Assembly (NCBI GenBank): GCA_964486455.1
Contig: CAZAMP010000010.1
Location: 1 to 64,000 of the forward strand
Reading direction: 5' to 3'
From: CAZAMP01 sp964486455
GTDB lineage: Bacteria; Eisenbacteria; RBG-16-71-46; CAZAMP01
Length of the DNA: 64,000 nucleotides
Shown: piece by piece, positions 17,406 through 25,077 of the stretch
Layout: each line of letters starts with the position of its first letter
Position numbering within the stretch: the first letter of the stretch is position 1
Notes under the pieces: generated by a model
What the model was told of the DNA's origin: nothing
Databases searched by the model: none
What the model saw: the letters and a program-made list of their open reading frames with translations, nothing else
Program-made: the position numbers and the translations under genes

Positions 17406-19241
17406 CTATCGCTGAACCACGAGCTTCGTCGTGATGCGCCACTCACCCGCGCGGAGATCCACGAGATATACACCGGGGGAGACGGGAATGCCCGCGGCAT
17501 CACGCGCGTCCCACGCGACGACGGAGGCGCCCGCATCCATGGGCAACGAGCGCACGCGGCGCCCCTGCACGTCGTAGATATCGACCCTACCCGCGCCCGC
17601 GTCGTGCGGCAAGCGGACATGCATCGTGGTCGAGCGGGTGAGCGGATTCGGAGCGGCCCTGAGCATCGCGGCGATCGGTCCGCCGGCCGGCCCGTCCTCC
17701 ACGCCGACGACGTAGTCCATCGCGTCGACCACATTCACGCGGCCCCAGCCGTAGTCATTGTCCGGGTTGGCCGCGTTGGCGGCGGTCATCATCAGCGCCT
17801 CGCGGACCTGCATCATCGTCCACTCCGGATGCGCCTCCATGACGAGCGCCGCGCAGCCGCCGACGAGCGGGCAGGAAAGCGACGTGCCGGAAATCCACCA
17901 GTAGCTCGCGCCCAGATCGGGCGGAAGGGCGCAATACGTGTCCACGCCGCGCGCGCAAACTTCGGGCTTAGTGCGGCCGTCGTAGGTCGGACCATGGCTC
18001 GAGAAGTCGGCGATCACACCGTTCCAGTCGAGAGCGCCGACGGAGATGACGCTGTCGCCGTCCGATGGGGCGGTGATGTAGTACCAGTCCTGAGTCCCCT
18101 GGTTGCCGGCGGAGTTGCAGACCACGATGCCGCGGCTCGCGGCGATGTCGGAGGCGATGGTGATGAGTGCCGTGTCGCCGTCCATGTCCTCGTAGGTGTA
18201 CCAATCGAGGTACGAAAGCGACGACGAGATGACGTTCGCTCCGTTGGTGTCACCCCACTCTGCCGCGGCGACCCAGTTGTCCTCTTCGACGGGCGTCTCG
18301 TCCGTGATGTCTTCGGTTTTTGCGAGAAGGAAGGACGCGCCGTAGGCCGGGCCGATGAGCTCACCTTCGGTGAATCCGCCCAGAGCCGACCACGTGAACG
18401 TGCCGTGGTTGTGGGAATCCGGGTCGTCCGCGCCCTCGTTTTCCGTGTTGCCGTCGCCGTTGACGAAGTCCCATTCCGCCAGAAGCCGTCCGTCGGAGAT
18501 GATCGCCGCGAACGTCTCATGGCTCTTCATGAAACCCGTGTCGTGCATCGAGACGATCACGCCGTCGCCGCTGTAGCCGAGATCATGCGCGGCCACGACC
18601 TGGATCTCGTTCAGCTGATCGTACGACTCGCCGTAGTCGAGCGTGTCGCGCGCACCACTCGCGCCGAGAAGCGATTGTCCGCCGCTGTGCGACTGCTCGG
18701 GTGTGGGGTAGGAGGACTTGAAGCCGCGAACGGGTACGAGCTTCTGTACGAACGGAAGCGTCGAAATGCGTTCGAGGTCGTCGATCGACGCGCGCACGCT
18801 CACGGCATTGAACCAGCGGCTGGTATGGACGATTTCGGCCCCGAGGTCGGCAATCGCCTCCACATAATCGGCATGGACGGGGATATCGAGGAAATCGACG
18901 AGACCGGTTCCGAGGACTTTCGCGCGGCGGGCACGTGCCGGCTCGCTCAGGTTCACTCGGGCCTCTTCCAGCCGGGCTTCGCATGTCTCGGAGTCGAAGA
19001 CGTTCTTGTCGGTGAAGTAGACCCAGATCTTGCCGGTTCTCGGTGACGTCGGCTCGGTCCTGAGCCACTCGAGTGTCCGCGCGGTTGCGTCCCTGTCGAC
19101 GCTCCGCACCTGGAAGGCGGGTACCGACTCGTCCTGGACGGTCGTCCCGGCGCGTGCAGAGATCGGTGAAACGGTCAGAATCGACGTGATCAGGATGCCG
19201 CTTAGCAAGACGAGCCCATAGGTGCGACGGCTCCGAAGCAT
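17406..19241 (-). CDS. Secreted subtilisin-like serine protease (S8) with FlgD-like C-terminal domain
   Basis: 611 residues: signal peptide, inhibitor-like prodomain, then the peptidase with Asp in VSMHDTGF, His in DSHNHGTF and Ser in ISGTSLSCPLVGG. AASRGIVVCNSAGNQG carries the oxyanion-hole Asn. The last ~75 residues, from PNPLTRSTTMHV to GVYLVDLRAG and KLVVQR, form a FlgD-Ig/T9SS-like C-terminal sorting domain, as in the exported protein at 31652. AGGAGG lies upstream of the ATG. It probably acts outside the cell. Confidence 0.94.
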   Translation of the reverse strand: MLRSRRTYGLVLLSGILITSILTVSPISARAGTTVQDESVPAFQVRSVDRDATARTLEWLRTEPTSPRTGKIWVYFTDKNVFDSETCEARLEEARVNLSEPARARRAKVLGTGLVDFLDIPVHADYVEAIADLGAEIVHTSRWFNAVSVRASIDDLERISTLPFVQKLVPVRGFKSSYPTPEQSHSGGQSLLGASGARDTLDYGESYDQLNEIQVVAAHDLGYSGDGVIVSMHDTGFMKSHETFAAIISDGRLLAEWDFVNGDGNTENEGADDPDSHNHGTFTWSALGGFTEGELIGPAYGASFLLAKTEDITDETPVEEDNWVAAAEWGDTNGANVISSSLSYLDWYTYEDMDGDTALITIASDIAASRGIVVCNSAGNQGTQDWYYITAPSDGDSVISVGALDWNGVIADFSSHGPTYDGRTKPEVCARGVDTYCALPPDLGASYWWISGTSLSCPLVGGCAALVMEAHPEWTMMQVREALMMTAANAANPDNDYGWGRVNVVDAMDYVVGVEDGPAGGPIAAMLRAAPNPLTRSTTMHVRLPHDAGAGRVDIYDVQGRRVRSLPMDAGASVVAWDARDAAGIPVSPGVYLVDLRAGEWRITTKLVVQR

Positions 19242-19584
19242 GTTTTCCTCCTACTGCCCCATACAGTTATGGCGATCAGCCGGTGTACGGATGGATGGAT
19301 GAGTGGAAGCGCACGCTATCAGTATATCAGATCGAGGCTGTGAGGTTCTGCACTTCGCGGCTGATCCGTGGGTATAGGGAGGCGGGACTGTTCATGTGCG
19401 CGATATCGCATGCTACTGAAAGGCATTGGATTACGCCGACGTCGGAGATGCTTTGCAGAGCTATTCGGAGCCAGTACTACCCTGAGTGTGTCCCGCGGAA
19501 CCGCATGATTGCGGATCAGTGGGTCTGCGAAGACCTGTCCCCAGCGCGGCTGGGCCGCGAGACGGCGAGTACGTAGATCGTCAT
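19242..19584. other. Intergenic region, 343 bases, nothing recognised
   Basis: Upstream of the subtilase gene and downstream of the decayed secreted-protein gene. Overlapping ORFs on both strands here have no recognisable motif or start signal and look like non-coding remnants. No clear promoter was identified. Confidence 0.35.
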
Positions 19585-19914
19585 CTAGATAGATGTCGCG
19601 TCTTGATCTCTGTCCAGGATCCACTTTGGGACAACACGCCAACCAGTTAGCCCGACTTGGCCCTCAAGGAGCAGTCCGAAATTGACCTCTCGAATGTCAG
19701 GCAATCCGCTCAGGAAGACCTCCACGATTGTTGTGCCATAGCCCGGCAGGTGAACACTCAGGTCCTCGCAGCCTCGGCCCTCTTCCCAGACCGGACATTC
19801 ACATAGTGCATGCATGATGTTTCCGAGGAGCTATGGGTGTTCACCCTCCCCGTGAGCGGTCGGGGCTATGAGAAACATGAGTGCGATTTGCGCAAGCCAC
19901 AATAGCCTCGACAT
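19585..19914 (-). pseudogene. Decayed secreted-protein gene with in-frame amber stop
   Basis: An ATG at 19914 opens a good signal peptide (LLWLAQIALMFLIAPTAHG) and runs into a TAG at about 19834-19836. The same frame then continues with coherent sequence for about 80 more residues (CEDLSVHLPGYGTTIVEVFL, then REVNFGLLLEG and GLTGWRVVPKW) until a stop at 19585. Signal peptide and body in one frame separated by one nonsense codon suggest a recently inactivated short or truncated exported protein. No family was recognised. A sequencing error could also explain the stop. Confidence 0.5.
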
Positions 19915-20004
19915 GTCGTACACCCCCTTACGGCCGGAAGAAGACGGCTCGTCTCGTGGACTTCACAGTCTCACGACTTGACCGTGTCCCGAAGGCCGAT
20001 GGGT

Positions 20005-20682
20005 CTATTTCGCTATCGCCATTTCGATCGTGAGCACGGGATCGAGTTGCGCCACGAGCCGGTCGCCCGGCGTCAGCGGTCCGACTCCGGCTGGTGTGCC
20101 GGTGAAGATCAGATCACCTTCTTCGATGGGAAAGCGCCGGGAGAGCTGCTCGACCGCCGCGGCGGGGTCGAAGATCATTTCTTTGACCGCGCCGCGCTGT
20201 CGTTGCTCGCCGTTGACCTCGAGGCTCACCGTCATTTCGTCGAATCGGTGCTCGGGTTGCCGGAGGACGATCGGGCCGATCGGTGCCGATCCCGGGAACC
20301 CCTTGGATTCGGCCCACGGTTTGCCCGCCTTCTTTGCCTCCGACTGAAGATCGCGGAGCGTGAGGTCGAGGCCGATCGTGAATCCGATGATGGCGCGATC
20401 CGCTTCCTCGAGCGTGAGAGGTGTAGGCGGGTAGCCGGCCTGAAACCCCCCTCCGATGGCGAGCACCAGCTCGACTTCGTGGTGAACGTCTGTCGAGTAG
20501 CCAGGAAGGATGATCGGTTGACCCGCATCGATCAGCGCCGCGGCGGGCTTGATGAAGACGACGGGCGGGTCGCCCCCGCCCGCGCCCATTTCGCGGGCGT
20601 GCTCAGCGTAGTTTCTGCCGAGGCAGTACACCGTGCCCACGTTCCAGCGATCCGTTGTATCGGCGATTGATACTCGTTTCAT
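20005..20682 (-). CDS. Fumarylacetoacetate hydrolase (FAH) family protein
   Basis: 225 residues from the ATG at 20682, with GGAG seven bases upstream; a longer ORF exists but its extension is low-complexity. FAH-fold signatures: VYCLGRNYAEHAREMG, PVVFIKPAAALI, the metal ligands in DVHHEVELVLAIGG, LTLRDLQSEAKKAGKPW and IFTGTPAGVGPL. Family members are metal-dependent hydrolases, decarboxylases or isomerases of 2-keto acids in aromatic catabolism; the exact substrate cannot be set from sequence. Confidence 0.93.
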   Translation of the reverse strand: MKRVSIADTTDRWNVGTVYCLGRNYAEHAREMGAGGGDPPVVFIKPAAALIDAGQPIILPGYSTDVHHEVELVLAIGGGFQAGYPPTPLTLEEADRAIIGFTIGLDLTLRDLQSEAKKAGKPWAESKGFPGSAPIGPIVLRQPEHRFDEMTVSLEVNGEQRQRGAVKEMIFDPAAAVEQLSRRFPIEEGDLIFTGTPAGVGPLTPGDRLVAQLDPVLTIEMAIAK

Positions 20683-20848
20683 CGCTTGCTCCATTCTGCC
20701 GGTCGGCCCGGGCTTTTCTCCGAGGCGACTAGCGCAGGAACGAATGAGGATCCGGCGCCGGAGGCGCCGAACCGAGTGAGAGGGCGCGGAGTCCTGGGAG
20801 AAGGGCCCGGCCGATCGGCAAATATCGACTGCCGTGACGCGAGGGCCC

Positions 20849-21772
20849 TCATCGCTCGAAACAGACCGATACCAGGTCGTCGAGCTTGGCGGTCGCGAGG
20901 CACATGCAGGTGTCCGCGGCGCCGTAGTAGATGCGCACCGTGTCGTTCGGGGCCACGATCGCGCCACTCGTGAAGACCACGTTCGGGACGTCGCCCACAC
21001 GCTCGTACGGCTCTCGCGGCGCGAGAATCGCCGATTGTGACCGCGCGATGATCTGCTTCGGATCCTCGAGGTCGAGGAGCATCACGCCCAGCCGATAGAT
21101 CGCCCCGCTCGCCGTGGTGCAGGCGCCGTGATAGATGAGAAGCCATCCCTTCTCGGTGCGGATCGGAACCGCGCCCGCACCGAGCTTCCACTGATCCCAC
21201 GAATGATGGCGTGTTCGCGCGATGCAATGCGCGTCTCCCCAGTGGACCAGGTCCGGCGAAAACGCGATCCAGAGATCACCCTCGTTCTTGCTATTGAGGG
21301 GGCGTTCGAGCCGCGCGTAGCGCCCGTCGATCTTTTCCGGAAAGATCGCGGCGTTTCGATTATCCACAGTCGAGCCGAACGGCATCCGCGTGAAGCTCTT
21401 GAAATCGCGCGTTTCGGCCATACCGATCCGGGCTCCCATACCGCTGTGCGCCGCATAGCAGAGAATGTAACGGTCCTCGATGTGGGTGATCCGTGGATCG
21501 TAGATCGTTCCCTCATACCGCTCGGCCTCCGGATCCTCGGGGAGGATGATCGGATCGTCACTCACGTCGAAGTGCACGCCGTCGTTGCTGGTGGCGACGC
21601 GGAAATGCTGGTAGCGATCGATATCCTCGATGCGGAGCACCATGAGGGTGCGTCCGTCGTACGTCGTCACCCCGGAGTTGAAGACGGCGCTGCAGGCAAC
21701 GGGCATGTCATCGGCGGTGAGGATGGGATTGCCCGGGTAGCGGGTAACGATTTCCTTCTTCGGGTAGATCAT
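20849..21772 (-). CDS. Glycoside hydrolase family 130 phosphorylase
   Basis: 307 residues, a five-bladed propeller enzyme. Diagnostic segments are YPGNPILTADDMP, EGTIYDPRITHIEDRY (with the catalytic Asp region), AAIFPEKIDGRYARLERP and GAGAVPIRTEKGWLLIYHG. GH130 enzymes phosphorolyse beta-1,4-mannosides such as mannosyl-glucose or mannobiose; the precise specificity is unknown. The gene stands 167 bases upstream of the FAH gene on the same strand. Confidence 0.94.
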   Translation of the reverse strand: MIYPKKEIVTRYPGNPILTADDMPVACSAVFNSGVTTYDGRTLMVLRIEDIDRYQHFRVATSNDGVHFDVSDDPIILPEDPEAERYEGTIYDPRITHIEDRYILCYAAHSGMGARIGMAETRDFKSFTRMPFGSTVDNRNAAIFPEKIDGRYARLERPLNSKNEGDLWIAFSPDLVHWGDAHCIARTRHHSWDQWKLGAGAVPIRTEKGWLLIYHGACTTASGAIYRLGVMLLDLEDPKQIIARSQSAILAPREPYERVGDVPNVVFTSGAIVAPNDTVRIYYGAADTCMCLATAKLDDLVSVCFER

Positions 21773-21899
21773 GGGTCTCTCCGGTTTGGCTAATCCGCAC
21801 TTCTCGCCAGCGCCGAAAGTCTACGCGATTCCTGACTCATGCGCAGCACTTTTGTTTTCAAGCAGTTACCAGGTTATTGCTCATTCGTGCATTTTTCTC

Positions 21900-21929
21900 T
21901 TGATGACGTGAACGCGTGTGCACTACAGT
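21900..21929 (+). promoter_or_regulatory. Probable lexA promoter
   Basis: TTGATG (21900-21905), an 18-base spacer and TACAGT (21924-21929), 86 bases before the lexA ATG. An 8-bp inverted repeat brackets it (GCTCATTC at 21879-21886 and GAATGAGC at 21943-21950), a possible autoregulatory site, though the arms are far apart. No known SOS-box consensus is evident. Confidence 0.45.
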
Positions 21930-22014
21930 TTTGATGTCCCCGGAATGAGCGGGTTTCGCACTCCGAGCGGGACGGTTTGGCCCTGATGAGGAGCCAAGGA
22001 GAGGAGGTACACAA

Positions 22015-22680
22015 ATGGGTGGTTCTCTGACGGATAGGGAAAAGAAGATCCTCGAGTTCATTCGACTCTCGGTCAAGCAACACGGGTATCCACCGACCAT
22101 TCGGGAGCTCTGCGCGGCCTTCGACATCAGCTCCACCAACGGCATTCGCTACTACCTGCAGCGGCTGGAAACGAAGGGATTCATCCACCGCAATCCCAGA
22201 ATCTCGCGCGGGATCGAGCTGGTGAGCTCCGCCGTCGAGCACGTGCTGGACAGCCTGCCGGAGCTCGGCGGGCTCGAAGCGATCTTTGCGACCGGTGGCA
22301 TTCCCATTCTCGGCCGGGTCGCGGCGGGCGCGCCGCTACTCGCGGAGGAGAACGTTGAGGACGTGCTCTACCTCGAAGGGTTCGTCGCCCAACACCGTGA
22401 TCTCTTCGCCCTTCGGGTCAAGGGTGACAGCATGCAGGACGCCGGGATTCTCGATGGCGACATCGTCATCGTACGGCAGCAGTCCGAGGCGCAAAACGGT
22501 GAGATCGTGGTCGCGCTTCTGGACGACGAGGCGACGGTGAAGCGTTATCGCCGAACGGCGGACCGTGTCGCGCTCGTGCCGGAGAACCCGTCGTACACGC
22601 CGATCATTCTCGGCCCCGACTCGTATTCACGGATGCAGATTCTCGGTCGTGTGTCCGCGGTGCTTCGCCGTTACGACTGA
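22015..22680 (+). CDS. lexA: LexA SOS-response repressor
   Basis: 221 residues. N-terminal winged helix-turn-helix (residues ~5-68: LTDREKKILEFIRLSVKQ, PPTIRELCAAFDISS, then LQRLETKGFIHR). C-terminal S24 autoprotease with cleavage site Ala-Gly in GRVAAGAPLL, catalytic Ser in VKGDSMQDAGI and Lys in DEATVKRY. It represses DNA-damage genes until RecA-stimulated self-cleavage. Shine-Dalgarno GGAGAGGAGGT is very strong. First gene of a repair cluster running to mrfA. Confidence 0.97.
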   Translation: MGGSLTDREKKILEFIRLSVKQHGYPPTIRELCAAFDISSTNGIRYYLQRLETKGFIHRNPRISRGIELVSSAVEHVLDSLPELGGLEAIFATGGIPILGRVAAGAPLLAEENVEDVLYLEGFVAQHRDLFALRVKGDSMQDAGILDGDIVIVRQQSEAQNGEIVVALLDDEATVKRYRRTADRVALVPENPSYTPIILGPDSYSRMQILGRVSAVLRRYD

Positions 22681-22714
22681 GTAAGTCATCACGCGTGGGA
22701 TGGGGAAGTGCACC

Positions 22715-22966
22715 ATGGTCGAAGCCATTGATGAACCCATCGAAGTTCTCACGCTCTTTCAGGGCGGCAAGGTGCATCCGGTGCGATTTCGGTGGAAGAG
22801 CCGCGTCGTTCGTGTCAAGCGCGTCACCGGCGACTGGATGACGACCGTCGGACAGGATCGGATCTACTACTTCTCGGTACTGGGGGAGAACTCGGATTAC
22901 TTCGAGATCTCCTACAACACCCGCAAGCTGAGCTGGACGCTCACGCGGGTGTGGCTAGACGGATAA
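22715..22966 (+). CDS. Small DUF6504-like protein between lexA and dinB
   Basis: 83 residues from the ATG at 22715; an ATG 15 bases earlier is also possible. The segment DEPIEVLTLFQGGKVHPVRF and RWKSRVVRVKRVTGDW, then RIYYFSVL and YFEISYNTR, resembles DUF6504, a small beta-rich family often found beside Y-family polymerase genes. Its role is unknown. The 15-base gap to dinB and 34-base gap from lexA indicate one transcript. Confidence 0.75.
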   Translation: MVEAIDEPIEVLTLFQGGKVHPVRFRWKSRVVRVKRVTGDWMTTVGQDRIYYFSVLGENSDYFEISYNTRKLSWTLTRVWLDG

Positions 22967-22981
22967 CCCGGAGGTCCGTTC

Positions 22982-24277
22982 GTGGCACGGACGATATTGC
23001 ACGTAGACATGGATGCGTTTTTCGCGGCGGTGGAGGCGCTGTTCAATCCGGCGTACCGCGGTCGTTCGCTCATCATCGGCGGAGACCCGCACCGACGTGG
23101 GGTGGTTTGCACGGCATCTTATGAGGCACGCCGCCACAACGTCCGTGCGGGCATGTCGCTCGAGGAAGCGAAGCGGAGATGTCCGGACGGACTTTTCATC
23201 GAGGGAACACCCCGGAAGTACGTCTACGTCTCCACCGTCATTCTGGAAATGCTGAAGGGATTCTCGCCGGCCGTGGAACCGTTCAGCATCGACGAGGCGT
23301 TCATCGAGTTGCCGGGAGCGGGAGGCGTGAACGGTCCGTTTCGCGCCGCGCAAAAGATCAAGGCCACGATCGGCTCGCGCTTCCCGCTCACCTGCTCCGT
23401 CGGCATCGGTCCCAACAAGCTCATCGCGAAGATGGCCTCCGGGCTGGCGAAGCCCGACGGCATCACGGAAATGGATGAGCGCGCATTTCGTGCGACGTTT
23501 TGGCCGAGACCGGCGGATGCGTTGTGGAGCGTGGGTGAGAAAACGGCGGACCGGCTCGGCGCGCTAGGGATCTATACGATCGGGCAGATCGCGCGATCCG
23601 ACCCGAGGGACCTCAGCGCCGCGTTCGGCGTGGTCGGCGAAAAGATGCACGCGATGGCATGGGGCGAGGATGACACACCCATCATCCCGTTCACCGATCC
23701 GGAGCCGGCGAAGTCGCTCGGTCAGGAGATTACCCTCGAACAAGACTGCGACAATCCGAAACAGATCGAACGCGTGCTCCTCGCGCTTAGCGTGGAAGTC
23801 GGCCGGCGGGTTCGCCAGGAGGGCTATCACGGGCCAACCGTGGTCCTGAAGCTTCGCACCGATGACTTCAAGACCATCACGCGACACCGCACGCTTTCGC
23901 GCGCCGTCGACGACGAGATGACGATCTTTCATACGGCGAGACGTCTCTTTCACGAGAATCACGACGGATATCATGTCCGGAATGATGTCCGGAATAATTT
24001 CCGGAAGAAAGTCCGGCTCGTCGGCGTCACGCTCGCCGGGCTGACGCCGAGAAATGCCGTTCACCAGCAACCGATGTTCGCCAAGGATCGCATGTGCGAA
24101 GAGATGACGCGCGCATCCGATCGGCTGAAAGATCGGTTTGGAGATGAGATCCTCCGGCGCGCCGCGACCATGGATGAGGTCTCGATGGATGGCACATCGC
24201 TGGAAGACATATCGATGGACGGCATGTCTCTAGGCGACATGTCTACCAGCGGAGTACAAGGGCTGATTCCGGCATGA
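22982..24277 (+). CDS. dinB: DNA polymerase IV (Y family)
   Basis: 431 residues with a GTG start. Error-prone translesion polymerase. Catalytic acidic residues lie in LHVDMDAFFAAVEAL and in FSIDEAFIEL; also seen are VVCTASYEARRHNVRAGM and the helix-hairpin-helix region GIGPNKLIAKMASG. Two oddities: a short insertion near residue 335 encoded by 12-base tandem repeats (23974-24016), and a C-terminal acidic tail with repeated S-M-D-G-x-S-L units in place of an evident clamp-binding motif. It overlaps the next gene by four bases. Confidence 0.95.
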   Translation: MARTILHVDMDAFFAAVEALFNPAYRGRSLIIGGDPHRRGVVCTASYEARRHNVRAGMSLEEAKRRCPDGLFIEGTPRKYVYVSTVILEMLKGFSPAVEPFSIDEAFIELPGAGGVNGPFRAAQKIKATIGSRFPLTCSVGIGPNKLIAKMASGLAKPDGITEMDERAFRATFWPRPADALWSVGEKTADRLGALGIYTIGQIARSDPRDLSAAFGVVGEKMHAMAWGEDDTPIIPFTDPEPAKSLGQEITLEQDCDNPKQIERVLLALSVEVGRRVRQEGYHGPTVVLKLRTDDFKTITRHRTLSRAVDDEMTIFHTARRLFHENHDGYHVRNDVRNNFRKKVRLVGVTLAGLTPRNAVHQQPMFAKDRMCEEMTRASDRLKDRFGDEILRRAATMDEVSMDGTSLEDISMDGMSLGDMSTSGVQGLIPA

Positions 24278-25077
24278 TCCTCATCGGCACCTCGGGCTAC
24301 AGCTTCGCCGACTGGGTCGGGCCGTTCTATCCTCCGGGAACGAAGAAGTCGGACATGCTGGCATACTACTCGCGCCACTTCCCGGTTTCCGAGATCAACG
24401 CGACCTACTACCGGATTCCTCCCCCACGAACGACTGCGCGGATGGCCGAGATCACGCCCGAACGATTCGAGTTCATCGTCAAGGCGCACAGCTCGATGAC
24501 CCACAAGCGTGACGAGATGAAGGAGAACATCCGAGCGTTCACGGATGTGCTCGAACCACTCCGGGAGCGCGGCAAGCTCGCGGGCGTTCTTCTTCAGTTC
24601 CCGTGGGGTTTCAAGCGCGGACAGGTGTCGCTCGACCACATCGTGCGCGTCCGCGACAGCCTTCCCGACACGCGGCTTTTTGCCGAGTTTCGCCACGATT
24701 CGTGGAGTCGGGACGATGTCTTCGCCTTTCTCAAGGACAACGCCATTGGATACTGCGCGGTGGACGAGCCCGGCCTTCGCGGACTCATGCCGCCGATCGT
24801 CCGCGTCACCTCCGATGAGGGATACGTTCGATTTCACGGACGAAACCGCGAGAACTGGTGGGGGAGAGGCGGCGGCGATCGCTACGACTATCTCTACACT
24901 AAGGACGAGCTGAAGGAGTGGGTCGACAAGATCCGCACGCTCGCCGCCCGGGTCCGAAAGACATTCGTGTTCTTCAACAACTGTCATGCCGGTCACGCTG
25001 TGAAGGGCGCGCGGATGCTGGCACAGCTCATGGAGCAAGACCTCGGCGTCCCGATCCGGAAGGAGATCTCGCAATGA
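24274..25077 (+). CDS. DUF72 family protein
   Basis: 267 residues of the TIM-barrel DUF72 (YecE) family: ILIGTSGYSFADWVGPFYP at the start, YYSRHFPVSEINATYYRIP, FEFIVKAHSSMTHKRDE, GVLLQFPWGFKRG and the late YVRFHGRNRENWWG followed by FVFFNNCHAGHAVKGA. Function not established; members often lie near DNA-repair genes, as here. It is coupled to both neighbours by ATGA overlaps. Confidence 0.94.
   Translation: MILIGTSGYSFADWVGPFYPPGTKKSDMLAYYSRHFPVSEINATYYRIPPPRTTARMAEITPERFEFIVKAHSSMTHKRDEMKENIRAFTDVLEPLRERGKLAGVLLQFPWGFKRGQVSLDHIVRVRDSLPDTRLFAEFRHDSWSRDDVFAFLKDNAIGYCAVDEPGLRGLMPPIVRVTSDEGYVRFHGRNRENWWGRGGGDRYDYLYTKDELKEWVDKIRTLAARVRKTFVFFNNCHAGHAVKGARMLAQLMEQDLGVPIRKEISQ

Noticed and set aside
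19283..19642. Opposing ORFs of about 100 residues upstream of the subtilase
   Set aside because: No domain, no clear start signal and mutual overlap; treated as non-coding remnant.
20683..21000. N-terminal extension of the FAH-family ORF up to 21000
   Set aside because: It is Arg/Ser-rich low complexity, overlaps the end of the GH130 gene, and a good Shine-Dalgarno sits before the ATG at 20682.
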